A stretch of 64,000 nucleotides of DNA. Origin: Leptospira kobayashii (lineage in GTDB: Bacteria > Spirochaetota > Leptospiria > Leptospirales > Leptospiraceae). Made by a program: the position numbers and the translations under genes. Below the pieces are notes generated by a model. The model did not search any database, was not told where the DNA came from, and saw only the letters and a program-made list of their open reading frames with translations. The stretch lies in NCBI RefSeq assembly GCF_003114835.2, contig NZ_AP025028.1, forward strand, positions 1,454,001-1,518,000, read 5' to 3'. Below are positions 33,825-41,982 of this stretch, in pieces. How positions within the stretch are numbered: the stretch's first letter is position 1; each line of letters starts with the position of its first letter.

Positions 33825-36524
33825 ATGATCACCACTCTTATGATGTTACTCGGACTTTCCGGCGCCGGTGCCGGATTGTACAATGTAATCAAAGAGCCTT
33901 CCCGGGGAAAAGAGAGAGAGGAGGAAGGTGGGGGAAGTAGTAGGCGGAGGAGAGAGAGAAAACGCGCACGCGAAGAAAGCGGAGAATCAGAGGATGGGGA
34001 TGGATTGCCGGATGTTCCACCTCCTAAATGGGGAGGAAGGGGAAAAGAAGTACCGTTCCGTACACCGAAAGGTCCTACCGATAGAGAGCCAAAACTACCA
34101 AAGCCGGTAGAAAATGAATTACCTGAGTTAGGCGATGAAGAAGATAATGCCGGTTATCCGCCTGTTCCCGCTCCCAAAGGCAGATCCAGAGATAAAAATA
34201 AAAAAAAGGAAACCAAACCGCAATCTCTGGAAGATATCCCCTTAGGAGAGTTTGGTGAAGACGAAGACGATCCGATTCTTGCCGGGAATTTAAAGCAAAG
34301 AAAGGAAAAACCCGAACTTTCCTTTTCTGCCGATGATATCATTTCTAAAAACTCGAAATATTCCTTTCACAGAAGACCGCTTTTGAATGCGGAAGCATTG
34401 GTTGAATCGGACCATGTGGAAGAAGCGATTGAAATTTATACCAGAACCGGAGACAGAATCCCCGATCCGGAAATCAAAAGTAAGATCCAGAAAAATATTC
34501 GGGACTTGGAAGAATACATTGAGTTCGCAGGCGGAGAGCCAGTATTCGAGCCTGAAAAAGATCTGCCTTCCGGCAAAAGGGACGAACCGAAACCTCAAAA
34601 GGATTCCAAAAAAGAAAAGTTAGGTGATTCTAAAAATGCAGATTATCAGGATTTTGTTTCCGCGTTGAAACAAGTATCCGAGGTATTTGCGGAATCCATT
34701 GCGAAAGCAATTCAATATGCCCAAAACCTTCCTCCGGGAGGAGGGCCTGGACCCGGATCAAGTCAACAACCGTTCCAACCTCCGCCATCTTCCCCACAAA
34801 CTCCTGTTAATAATAATCCCAATGCAATTGATTCTGATAAATTCACGCCCCAAAAACCAGGCAATGCGGAAACAAGAACACCAGAATCCGGAGGAGGGGG
34901 AAGGCAAGATGTTCCCTATACTCTTCCTCCTCCGGGAGCTGCAGGAGCGGATTTTTTACATCCGCTGGTGTATCAATTTTTAAAGGACGCACCTCCTCTT
35001 CCTGACTACTCTCATGTAGGAGAAAAGGAAGCAAAAGGGAATTATGAAAATCTACTTAAGTCCTTAAACCAAGGGCTGATGGCTCCTCCTTCCGTAGGAG
35101 GACCTATTGTTCTACCACCTAATTTTCCTATGGCGGGAGGAGCATCTCCCGGTACTCCTTCGATGGAAGGAGCAAGCCCGGCTGCGTCCGGAATCGTAGG
35201 TCCTTTCTATCTACCGAATCCAGGACAGATTCAATCCGATTTTCAGAATTTATCGGAAGCACTCTCGAAGGCTACCGAAGAAGTTGGAAATCTCGGTAAC
35301 ATCGCGGGTGGCATGGAATCTGCGTTAGGTGCCAGTGCCAAGTCTAAAGATTTGGGCGGACTTGATCTTCCCGATGATACTTTCTTCTCCAATGACTGGA
35401 AAAAGTTTAGAGATCTCCCATTGGTGGATCGCAGGTCGGGTAAGGAAAGAAGAGTCAATGCCGACAGAAGGGAAAAAGCGGGAAGAAAAGACCGTAGATC
35501 GGGCCTTGACAGAAGGCAAAGCGATAAGTTCAAGGAAAGAGAAGAGTATCTAAAAGATAAAGCCGTACAGAAATTAGAATCAGATGTAAAGAAGGCACAA
35601 AACCTTCCCAAGTCTTCGTTGAATGATTTACTCGCTCCTTACTTTCCCGCACTTCCTCAGAGACTGAACCTTCCTCCGGGAGATGATTTACGACCCAAAC
35701 CTGAACCTACCGAGAAACTAGATCTTCCTGATCCTCTTACGAAGGAAGTACCAAAGGAAGAGGAGTGGATCGGGGACGAATCGGAATGGTTTGAAGAAAC
35801 AACAAAGGCACTTCGTAAGGAAGTGGATCTGCCGGCTCCCGTGGATCCATATGATTATTCGAGCACGGCACCTAAGATCGGTTTACCGGATGCAATAGAT
35901 CCCGCAAAGGCAAAATCGGAAACAGTAATCGAAACGGACGACCCTATCCAAGTGGAGTTGATGGGTGGTCCCACTCAAAAAGAAGAACTGAAAATCGGGC
36001 TTCCCGATCCGGATGAAGTTTATAGAGATAGACCTTTTAAAAAAGGAGAAGAGCCGGGGTCTTTTGAGGAAGGGGAAGAACCCGAACTAGATACGGAACC
36101 TCCCGAAATTGAAATCGTTGATGGAAATCTGGATGAGATCCCCGAAGCGACGGACACTCCGGATGAACTGGCGGAAAAAACGGAGGAAGAACCGGAAAAA
36201 ATCATCCACGGGGTTTTGGAATTAAAACCCCCCGAAGCGGATGATGCACCTTTTCTTACACTTACTTATGATTTCGGAAAAATACCGCATGCTTTCCGTT
36301 TGTCGAAAAACTATTCGATTATGGAATATTCTTATTTTAAATACAAACCCATGTTGATGAAGGCTCAGGAATTTGCCCGAAGAAAAATGCTAAAGAACGC
36401 TTTGAACTACTATCGCGTGATCAAATCGCAAAATATTCCGCCAGAACTTCGTAAAATGATCAATAGAAACATCCGGGATATCACCGAGTTCATGGAAAAA
36501 TTCCTAATGGCCAAAGGCGGTTAG
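33825..36524 (+). CDS. Large proline/charge-rich protein with duplicated helical module
   Basis: I do not recognise this 899-residue protein. The first 22 residues form a short hydrophobic segment (ITTLMMLLGLSGAGAGLYNVI) that may anchor it. After it come long Pro/Glu/Lys/Gly-rich linkers, a basic DRR repeat region (residues about 535-566: DRRSGKERR, NADRREKAGRKDRR, GLDRRQ), and acidic C-terminal linkers. Two similar helical modules, at residues about 184-234 and 839-893, share an A-x-E/Q...A-L/I-x2-Y...IP-x2-E...NIRD-x2-E-F/Y-x-E pattern. The design suggests a scaffold. The gene is alone, with 250 bases before it and about 560 gene-poor bases after. Confidence 0.65.
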   Translation: MITTLMMLLGLSGAGAGLYNVIKEPSRGKEREEEGGGSSRRRRERKRAREESGESEDGDGLPDVPPPKWGGRGKEVPFRTPKGPTDREPKLPKPVENELPELGDEEDNAGYPPVPAPKGRSRDKNKKKETKPQSLEDIPLGEFGEDEDDPILAGNLKQRKEKPELSFSADDIISKNSKYSFHRRPLLNAEALVESDHVEEAIEIYTRTGDRIPDPEIKSKIQKNIRDLEEYIEFAGGEPVFEPEKDLPSGKRDEPKPQKDSKKEKLGDSKNADYQDFVSALKQVSEVFAESIAKAIQYAQNLPPGGGPGPGSSQQPFQPPPSSPQTPVNNNPNAIDSDKFTPQKPGNAETRTPESGGGGRQDVPYTLPPPGAAGADFLHPLVYQFLKDAPPLPDYSHVGEKEAKGNYENLLKSLNQGLMAPPSVGGPIVLPPNFPMAGGASPGTPSMEGASPAASGIVGPFYLPNPGQIQSDFQNLSEALSKATEEVGNLGNIAGGMESALGASAKSKDLGGLDLPDDTFFSNDWKKFRDLPLVDRRSGKERRVNADRREKAGRKDRRSGLDRRQSDKFKEREEYLKDKAVQKLESDVKKAQNLPKSSLNDLLAPYFPALPQRLNLPPGDDLRPKPEPTEKLDLPDPLTKEVPKEEEWIGDESEWFEETTKALRKEVDLPAPVDPYDYSSTAPKIGLPDAIDPAKAKSETVIETDDPIQVELMGGPTQKEELKIGLPDPDEVYRDRPFKKGEEPGSFEEGEEPELDTEPPEIEIVDGNLDEIPEATDTPDELAEKTEEEPEKIIHGVLELKPPEADDAPFLTLTYDFGKIPHAFRLSKNYSIMEYSYFKYKPMLMKAQEFARRKMLKNALNYYRVIKSQNIPPELRKMINRNIRDITEFMEKFLMAKGG

Positions 36525-36570
36525 GTGGATGTGACGAAGATGAGAGCGATAACAGGGCAGAAAGCCGAAC

Positions 36571-36593
36571 TTATTGGAATAAAAATTCAATAA
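36571..36593 (+). terminator. AT-rich hairpin after the large protein gene
   Basis: TTATTGGAAT and ATTCAATAA pair with one bulged G around an AAAA loop, about 50 bases after the stop at 36524. The stem is weak and only a short tail follows, so it is at best a poor terminator. Confidence 0.25.
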
Positions 36594-36832
36594 AACTCAT
36601 CCCCGCTTTACAAAAAATAGGCGATGTGATAGATGGAAGCCATTGGGTGGCGGGTGGTTAACCCCACCCAGTTCGAATAGGGCGGGGATGGTATACCTTC
36701 GAATCCCTCCTTGGGTCATTTCCTGTCATCCCAAATAAAATAATTACGAAATTTTTCCTTCGCCAGGGATCGACCAGCGAAGCGAGCGTTGCCGCCTTAA
36801 GGAGAGCCCGGTCGGGACAACCGTTGGTTTCT

Positions 36833-36851
36833 TTGTTCGTATAACGAACAA
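36833..36851. other. Perfect palindrome TTGTTCGT-ATA-ACGAACAA
   Basis: Two eight-base arms flank three bases in the gene-poor island. No T-run follows. It could be a protein-binding site or the end of a degenerate repeat element. Confidence 0.4.
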
Positions 36852-36910
36852 TAGGCGCCAAAAGGTTGCTGAAGTTTAGAAGCCGAAATAATATGTTTCG
36901 AGAGCGGGAA

Positions 36911-36934
36911 AAATGAAATGATTTTCATTTGACA
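36911..36934 (+). promoter_or_regulatory. Operator-like inverted repeat overlapping a -35 box
   Basis: AAATGAAA (36911-36918) and TTTCATTT (36923-36930) are perfect arms with a TGAT spacer; the last bases run into TTGACA at 36929-36934. A matching -10 is not obvious (TCTGTT at 17 bases, TTGTAA at 21). The placement suggests a regulated promoter for the leader and ABC-F gene. Confidence 0.4.
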
Positions 36935-36984
36935 AATTCAATTTTAGCATTTCTGTTGTAAGTAACTGAGAGGTATTTTCACCG

Positions 36985-37002
36985 ATGAGACTGACCGCCT
37001 AA
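36985..37002 (+). CDS. Putative five-residue leader peptide (MRLTA)
   Basis: ATG AGA CTG ACC GCC TAA follows a possible ribosome site GAGAGG (36968-36973) by 11 bases and ends two bases before the left arm of a terminator-like stem. Such tiny frames before ABC-F or erm genes act as ribosome-stalling sensors. Chance occurrence of so short a frame is easy, so the call rests on position. Confidence 0.35.
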   Translation: MRLTA

Positions 37003-37004
37003 TT

Positions 37005-37068
37005 CCAGGTAAACCGCTTGTTTTAAAATCTTTTCTTAAATTCCGGATGTTTACCTGGGTTTTGTTTT
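37005..37068 (+). promoter_or_regulatory. Terminator-like stem in the ABC-F gene leader
   Basis: CCAGGTAAAC (37005-37014) pairs perfectly with GTTTACCTGG (37049-37058) over a 34-base loop and is followed by a TTTT-G-TTTT tract (37060-37068). It lies between a tiny leader frame and the ABC-F start at 37089. Another AGGTA at 36971-36975 could compete for the right arm, giving an alternative fold. The layout fits transcription attenuation. Confidence 0.5.
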
Positions 37069-37088
37069 CCAAACCAAAGGGGCATCTT

Positions 37089-38594
37089 ATGTTATCTCAT
37101 CTTTCCTTTCATAATATTTCTTTCCGATTTCCCACAGCATCTTCTTATCTGATGCGGGATGTGAATCTTCATTTCCGAAACCAATGGACTGGCATCGTCG
37201 GTCGAAACGGTTCCGGTAAAACCACTCTCACCAAACTCATCACAGGCGAATTAAAGCCGGATTCAGGAGAAATCATCGGAAATAACGGAGTGGAGTATTA
37301 CCCACAGGAACCTGTTTTAACTTACAATGCTTTGGAAGAATTTTTATACGATGATTCGAACGAATCGGGCTTTTGGAAAAGCAGGCTTGCCATTGGTTAT
37401 GATTTTTTGGAAAGAATCGAGCACTTAAGTTACGGAGAGAAAAAAAGAGCTCTCTTGGCGATGGCTATTTTTCATAACCCCAAGATTTTGATTTTGGACG
37501 AACCGACCAATCATTTGGATAAAGAGAGCAGGGATCTGTTTGTCACTGCAATGTCCAAATACAAAGGGATCGGGATTTTGGTCAGCCACGACCGTGAACT
37601 TTTGGATGCTTGCGAATCCTGCGTTTTTATGGAGCCGCCTTTTGTGATTCAACGAATGGGAAATTATACCCAAGGGAATTTGGAAAAGAAAAGAGAGGAA
37701 GAAGAAGTTGCAAACGATTTGGATGCGATTCGAAAAACCAAAAAAAAATTGGAAAAGGAACTGAAGAGGAGAACGGAAGATGCACTTGTCGCGGATGGTA
37801 AGAGGTCGAAAAAAAGACTAGCCTTACACGATAGTGACGGTCGCGGTAGGATCGGGCTTGCCATTGTTTCCGGAAAAGATGGACAGGCGGGAAAATTAAA
37901 ATCCCAACTGGAATCCAGGGTCGATCGGATCTACCAAAAAGAAACAGAAATTAGATTGAAACTTTCCAAAAAAGAAACGTTAGGTGCTAGCTGGGAGACA
38001 GGGTATTCCAAGAAGGATTTTTTATTTCTCAAGGATGCGGGTGAATTGGATTTCGGATATTTGAAGCTTTCTTCCGGAAATTTGTCCATAACCCCAAAAT
38101 CCAAAATCGTTTTAACCGGTGCCAACGGTTCCGGCAAATCCAGTTTTCTGAAGTGGCTTTCTTCCCATCTAAATCTAACAAATGATAAAGTATTTTATCT
38201 CCCTCAGGAATTAACAAACCAAAACAAAAACGAAATCGACCTTTCCTGGAAAAATACGGATACGAAAAATAAGGGGGAGATTCTCTCCGTCATTCATCGT
38301 TTGGGGACGGATCCGGAAAGAATTTTGGAATCGAAAGAGTTCAGTCCGGGAGAATGGAAAAAACTTTCTTTCGCTATGGCGGTCGGTAGTAGGCCGGAGC
38401 TCTTGATTCTGGACGAACCAACCAATCATTTGGATCTGGTTTCGATCGAAGTTTTGGAATCGATTTTGATTTCCATTCATTCGGCGATTTTGCTCGTAAG
38501 TCATGACATTCGGTTTTTAGAAAGACTTTCCTTTCTGGAATGGAAAATTCAAGATGGGAAATTGTATTCCAATGCCAATACAACATTTTACTAG
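37089..38594 (+). CDS. ABC-F family ATPase
   Basis: ABC-F proteins carry two ATPase domains without membrane parts and act on ribosomes (translation factors or antibiotic protection). The 501-residue product has Walker A motifs GRNGSGKTT and GANGSGKSS, signatures LSYGEKKRALLAMA and FSPGEWKKLSFAMA, and two LILDEPTNHLD Walker B motifs. The linker between domains, about 80 residues with a Lys/Arg/Glu-rich helix, corresponds to the P-site tRNA interaction motif. ATG 37089 has AAAGGGG at 37076-37082; an earlier in-frame ATG at 37047 lies inside the leader stem. The 3' end overlaps recC by 23 bases. Confidence 0.9.
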   Translation: MLSHLSFHNISFRFPTASSYLMRDVNLHFRNQWTGIVGRNGSGKTTLTKLITGELKPDSGEIIGNNGVEYYPQEPVLTYNALEEFLYDDSNESGFWKSRLAIGYDFLERIEHLSYGEKKRALLAMAIFHNPKILILDEPTNHLDKESRDLFVTAMSKYKGIGILVSHDRELLDACESCVFMEPPFVIQRMGNYTQGNLEKKREEEEVANDLDAIRKTKKKLEKELKRRTEDALVADGKRSKKRLALHDSDGRGRIGLAIVSGKDGQAGKLKSQLESRVDRIYQKETEIRLKLSKKETLGASWETGYSKKDFLFLKDAGELDFGYLKLSSGNLSITPKSKIVLTGANGSGKSSFLKWLSSHLNLTNDKVFYLPQELTNQNKNEIDLSWKNTDTKNKGEILSVIHRLGTDPERILESKEFSPGEWKKLSFAMAVGSRPELLILDEPTNHLDLVSIEVLESILISIHSAILLVSHDIRFLERLSFLEWKIQDGKLYSNANTTFY

Positions 38595-41500
38595 TCTTTC
38601 TTTACACGATATCAGTTCGCTTTTATCGGACAATTTATGGGAGGAGAGAAAAAGGTATCCTCTCAAAGCTCCGACAGTAATCATTCCTAACCTAAACATG
38701 CGTAGGTGGTTGGATCTGAATTTGGCAAGAATCGGAGGACTGTCAACGCAAGTAAGGTATCAGTTTTTAGAAAGGTTTTTTGAAGAGTACTATTTGGGTC
38801 GCGCAGGGAAGGAATATGATCCTTTGGTTCGTACATTTCCGGGCCCAGGAAACATTCAAAAAAAAATTCTGTCCTATCTTGTTCGTAATAAAGAAAAGGA
38901 AGAATTCGTTTTTTTATCATCTTATCTGACAAACATTCCCAGGGTATTTTCCCTAAGTGCAAAACTTGCATTGCTCTTTCGGGACTATGAATTGAATCGT
39001 TCCGGATGGATTGAGGAATGGGCGAAAGAAAACGGAATAGAAATTCCTTCCGTATCCAAGAAAAAGTCGAAGTTTCCACATGACAATGATTATCTGAGAA
39101 TGGAAAAGAAAATCTATCAGGATATATTTTTAGATCCTTCCCTTTCGGATGAAAACTTGCAATCTTCGATTCATTTTTTCCTGAAGGAATCGAAGAAAAA
39201 AAAAGGAAATTTCAAAAGCGAATTTTCTTCCGTTCATTTGTTCTGTCTTTCCAATCTTGCGGATACATATTTGGGTATTTTGGAATCCATTTCGGAAACG
39301 GATGATTTCCCGGTTTATATCTACCAGTTTCATAACGGGTTTTCGCATATTCCCAAAGATAGTTTAATCCCCGTTCATTGGTCAAGACCTCAGGTCCAAA
39401 CACATTCCCGCATTAGGAATATGGGTAAATTCTCCCAAAAGGATATTACTCCGAAACAGACATACCCGGAAGGTCTGGGAGCATTGAGAAAATTATTGTC
39501 GGGACAATTGAAGGAACCGTACTCTTTGTCCGGTAATTCCCGGACAGACGATTTTTCGGTGCGTTTTTGGAATGCTCCTTCCGCATTTCGGGAAATGGAA
39601 GCGGTAGCAAATGATATTTTATTCAAATTGAACCGGGACCCCGGACTTTCCTATGTGGATTTCGCAATCCTATTGACGGATATCAAAACCTACAGACCGA
39701 CAGTAGAATGGGTGTTTGACGGAGGACTCCTCATCCAAAGTTCGGAAACCTCGGAACCGATCCGGAAAAAAATTCCATACTCACTAACCGATATTAAAGC
39801 GAGTGATTCTTCCTATCTTTATCAAGGTTGTATGGGCTTTTGGGATTTATGTTCCGGTATGGGAATTACGAAAGATTCCTTTTTATCTTTGCTTCATAAT
39901 CCTTTGTTTCTCTCTAAATTGAATATCGATAATGAAACTCTTCTAAGACTGGAAGAGTTAGTTGAACTAACGGGTGTTCAGTATGAAGAGAAGGGCAGGG
40001 AAGAAGAAGGGTTTCAAATATCCAGGGGGCTACGCAGGATTCGTTTGTCCGCAGTTTTGGATTCCGATTCTTCCTGGAAAAATTACGAAGAGATACTTTT
40101 GCCCATGGAATCGGAAGAAGATCCTGTTATCCTGACCGAAATTTGGGAACTTGTTTTTCAAACAAGAAACAGACTACAATTGATTTTGGAGAAAGGATAT
40201 TGGGGAAAGGATGAGTTTTTGGCAATCCGTGAGATATTGGAATCCTTATTCGATCTTTCGGAAGAAACGGGAGAATTGCATTTGTTTCATTCCTTATTGG
40301 AATCGATGTCCGAGTGGGAAGGATTGGAAAATTTATCGGAAAAGGACGGCATTCAATTTCTTCGGTTTGTCACGGAACAGTCGTTTGATAAAATCCCTTA
40401 CCGTAAGGGAGATTATCTGACGGGTGGAGTGACTATTTTCCTTTTGCAGCCTATGAGGCCCATTCCCTTTAAACATGTTTATATACTCGGACTCGGAGAA
40501 GGAAAATTTCCGGGCTCAAAAGATCTCTCTCCTTTGAATTTAAGAAAAGATGTTCCCGAAGAATGGGATATCAACCGTAAGGAAGTGGGCGAGTCTTTGT
40601 TTTGGGAGTCATTGCATTCCGCAGGTGAATCGATTACTCTAAGTTATGTGGGGAAAAACATACAGGAAGACAAATCGTTCGAACCTTGTTCGAGCCTTTA
40701 CGAGATAATGTTCGGTTTGGGTATTGAAACCGCAACGGAGATTCCGCTCCATTCTTACAGTAAACTTTATACTCATAAGGAAGATGAATTGAAACAAGGT
40801 TTGCTTAGCTTTGATTTTTCAAAACACTGGCTTTCTCTGGATAGAAAGGCTCATCCATTACTTTCCCGTTTCCAGGATCCGTCTTCTTTGGAAACCATTT
40901 CCAAGCTCACTTCTTCCCGAATCATCCACTTGAAAGAAATTTCCCAATTCCTGGAAGATCCTCTTTCCGCATACCTAAGCAAAAGAATGGGGATGTATTT
41001 AAACGAAGAGGAAACCGATAGAGAGATTGGAGAAATGTTCACCATACAAGAGCTTGGTGAATCTATGATCTTGAAATCAATTTATGAACATATGATTCCC
41101 GATTTGGTAGTAGAAGGGGATTGGCCTTGGAATGAAGATCGTTTGAAGGAACTGCTTTCCGGTGAAATAAAAAAGGAAAAATCGAGGGCGAAGTTTCCGC
41201 AATCCGTTTATGCGGAAGTGAAAGAAGTGGAATTGTTGCGGTTTCTTTCTATCACGAATGAAATATTTAAAACATGGAACTCCGAATTTGCAGGAGGAAC
41301 TTATCATCGTTTTTTCAGCTTAGGTGATACGGGACTTTCCGAGACGGTATGTAAAAAGATTCCTTCTTTGAAAATAGGTGCGGAGGAAATCGTAGGCGAA
41401 TGGGAACATATAATTGAAAAGAACGGAATCTATTTTTGGATTTTACCAAAACTTTTGGACAAAGATCCGGAAGTGGATTGGAACGGGTTCACTGATTATT

Positions 41501-41982
41501 GGAAAAAAATGAGTTTTCCTTTTTTGAGTTCTTTAGCCGTTCTTAGTTCGGAGGTATCAGATTTTCGAATCTATTCTTTTCGTTCCAGACCTAAAGGAGA
41601 TCCTAAGAAAAAAGGGGAAGACCTTTTTACTCTTCGTTATAAGACAAAAGATAAAAAGGAAAATCTTTCTTATCTTTCCAAACTCATTTCTCTTTATCAG
41701 AAAGAGGAGCCTTATTTTTTTCCAAGGTACGCATTTTTAGAATATTATGTAAGCGTGGAAAAAGCTTCCGGCAAAAATCCCAATCTTCCCAACCTAACCG
41801 AAGTTTACGAAGATGAAGTTTCCTGGAAAAGATATTTGAACGAAGAGGTAGATGCGATTCAATCCGGTTTGGATTCTCTCGTTCGTTTGTATCCTGACTT
41901 GCATTCGATGATTTTGGAATCTTCCCTCGGTTTTGCAAAAGATTTTTATCAACCTTTTCTGGATTGGAGAATTCATTTATGA
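38572..41982 (+). CDS. recC: Exodeoxyribonuclease V subunit gamma (RecC)
   Basis: RecC holds the RecBCD machine together and reads Chi-like sites during double-strand break repair. The 1136-residue product from ATG 38572 starts like RecC (FTSLSLHDI..., TVIIPNLNMRRWLDLNLARIGGLS). It contains the inactive helicase-fold features YQGCMGFWDLCSGMGI and GVTIFLLQPMRPIPFKHVYILGLGEGKFPG, the latter strongly conserved in the family. An upstream ATG at 38554 adds six residues. It overlaps the ABC-F gene by 23 bases and recB by four, so all four genes may be one transcript. Confidence 0.9.
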   Translation: MPIQHFTSLSLHDISSLLSDNLWEERKRYPLKAPTVIIPNLNMRRWLDLNLARIGGLSTQVRYQFLERFFEEYYLGRAGKEYDPLVRTFPGPGNIQKKILSYLVRNKEKEEFVFLSSYLTNIPRVFSLSAKLALLFRDYELNRSGWIEEWAKENGIEIPSVSKKKSKFPHDNDYLRMEKKIYQDIFLDPSLSDENLQSSIHFFLKESKKKKGNFKSEFSSVHLFCLSNLADTYLGILESISETDDFPVYIYQFHNGFSHIPKDSLIPVHWSRPQVQTHSRIRNMGKFSQKDITPKQTYPEGLGALRKLLSGQLKEPYSLSGNSRTDDFSVRFWNAPSAFREMEAVANDILFKLNRDPGLSYVDFAILLTDIKTYRPTVEWVFDGGLLIQSSETSEPIRKKIPYSLTDIKASDSSYLYQGCMGFWDLCSGMGITKDSFLSLLHNPLFLSKLNIDNETLLRLEELVELTGVQYEEKGREEEGFQISRGLRRIRLSAVLDSDSSWKNYEEILLPMESEEDPVILTEIWELVFQTRNRLQLILEKGYWGKDEFLAIREILESLFDLSEETGELHLFHSLLESMSEWEGLENLSEKDGIQFLRFVTEQSFDKIPYRKGDYLTGGVTIFLLQPMRPIPFKHVYILGLGEGKFPGSKDLSPLNLRKDVPEEWDINRKEVGESLFWESLHSAGESITLSYVGKNIQEDKSFEPCSSLYEIMFGLGIETATEIPLHSYSKLYTHKEDELKQGLLSFDFSKHWLSLDRKAHPLLSRFQDPSSLETISKLTSSRIIHLKEISQFLEDPLSAYLSKRMGMYLNEEETDREIGEMFTIQELGESMILKSIYEHMIPDLVVEGDWPWNEDRLKELLSGEIKKEKSRAKFPQSVYAEVKEVELLRFLSITNEIFKTWNSEFAGGTYHRFFSLGDTGLSETVCKKIPSLKIGAEEIVGEWEHIIEKNGIYFWILPKLLDKDPEVDWNGFTDYWKKMSFPFLSSLAVLSSEVSDFRIYSFRSRPKGDPKKKGEDLFTLRYKTKDKKENLSYLSKLISLYQKEEPYFFPRYAFLEYYVSVEKASGKNPNLPNLTEVYEDEVSWKRYLNEEVDAIQSGLDSLVRLYPDLHSMILESSLGFAKDFYQPFLDWRIHL

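Larger units (their letters stand above)
36525..37088. other. Gene-poor island: hairpins, GC-rich patch, promoter-like and attenuator elements
   Basis: No credible protein gene lies here. The stretch holds an AT-rich hairpin (36571-36593), a GGGTGG/CCACCC palindrome (36652-36669), a GC-rich patch with AGCGAAGCGAGCG (about 36776-36788) and a perfect palindrome (36833-36851). Next come an operator-like repeat over a TTGACA (36911-36934), a five-codon reading frame (36985-37002) and a terminator-like stem (37005-37068). The GC-rich middle differs in base make-up from its surroundings and may be a degenerate intergenic repeat. Confidence 0.6.

Noticed and set aside
36658..36861. Minus-strand 67-codon frame in the gene-poor island
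   Set aside because: It crosses palindromes and GC-rich repeats, has no ribosome site and no recognisable domain; more likely chance in non-coding DNA.
36911..36930. Fur box reading of the AAATGAAA/TTTCATTT repeat
   Set aside because: Length and core do not fit the GATAATGAT-based Fur consensus; reported only as an operator-like repeat.
36985..37002. Exact macrolide-arrest motif MRLR in the leader
   Set aside because: Residue four is Thr, so the known +x+ arrest motif is not complete; only the layout supports attenuation.
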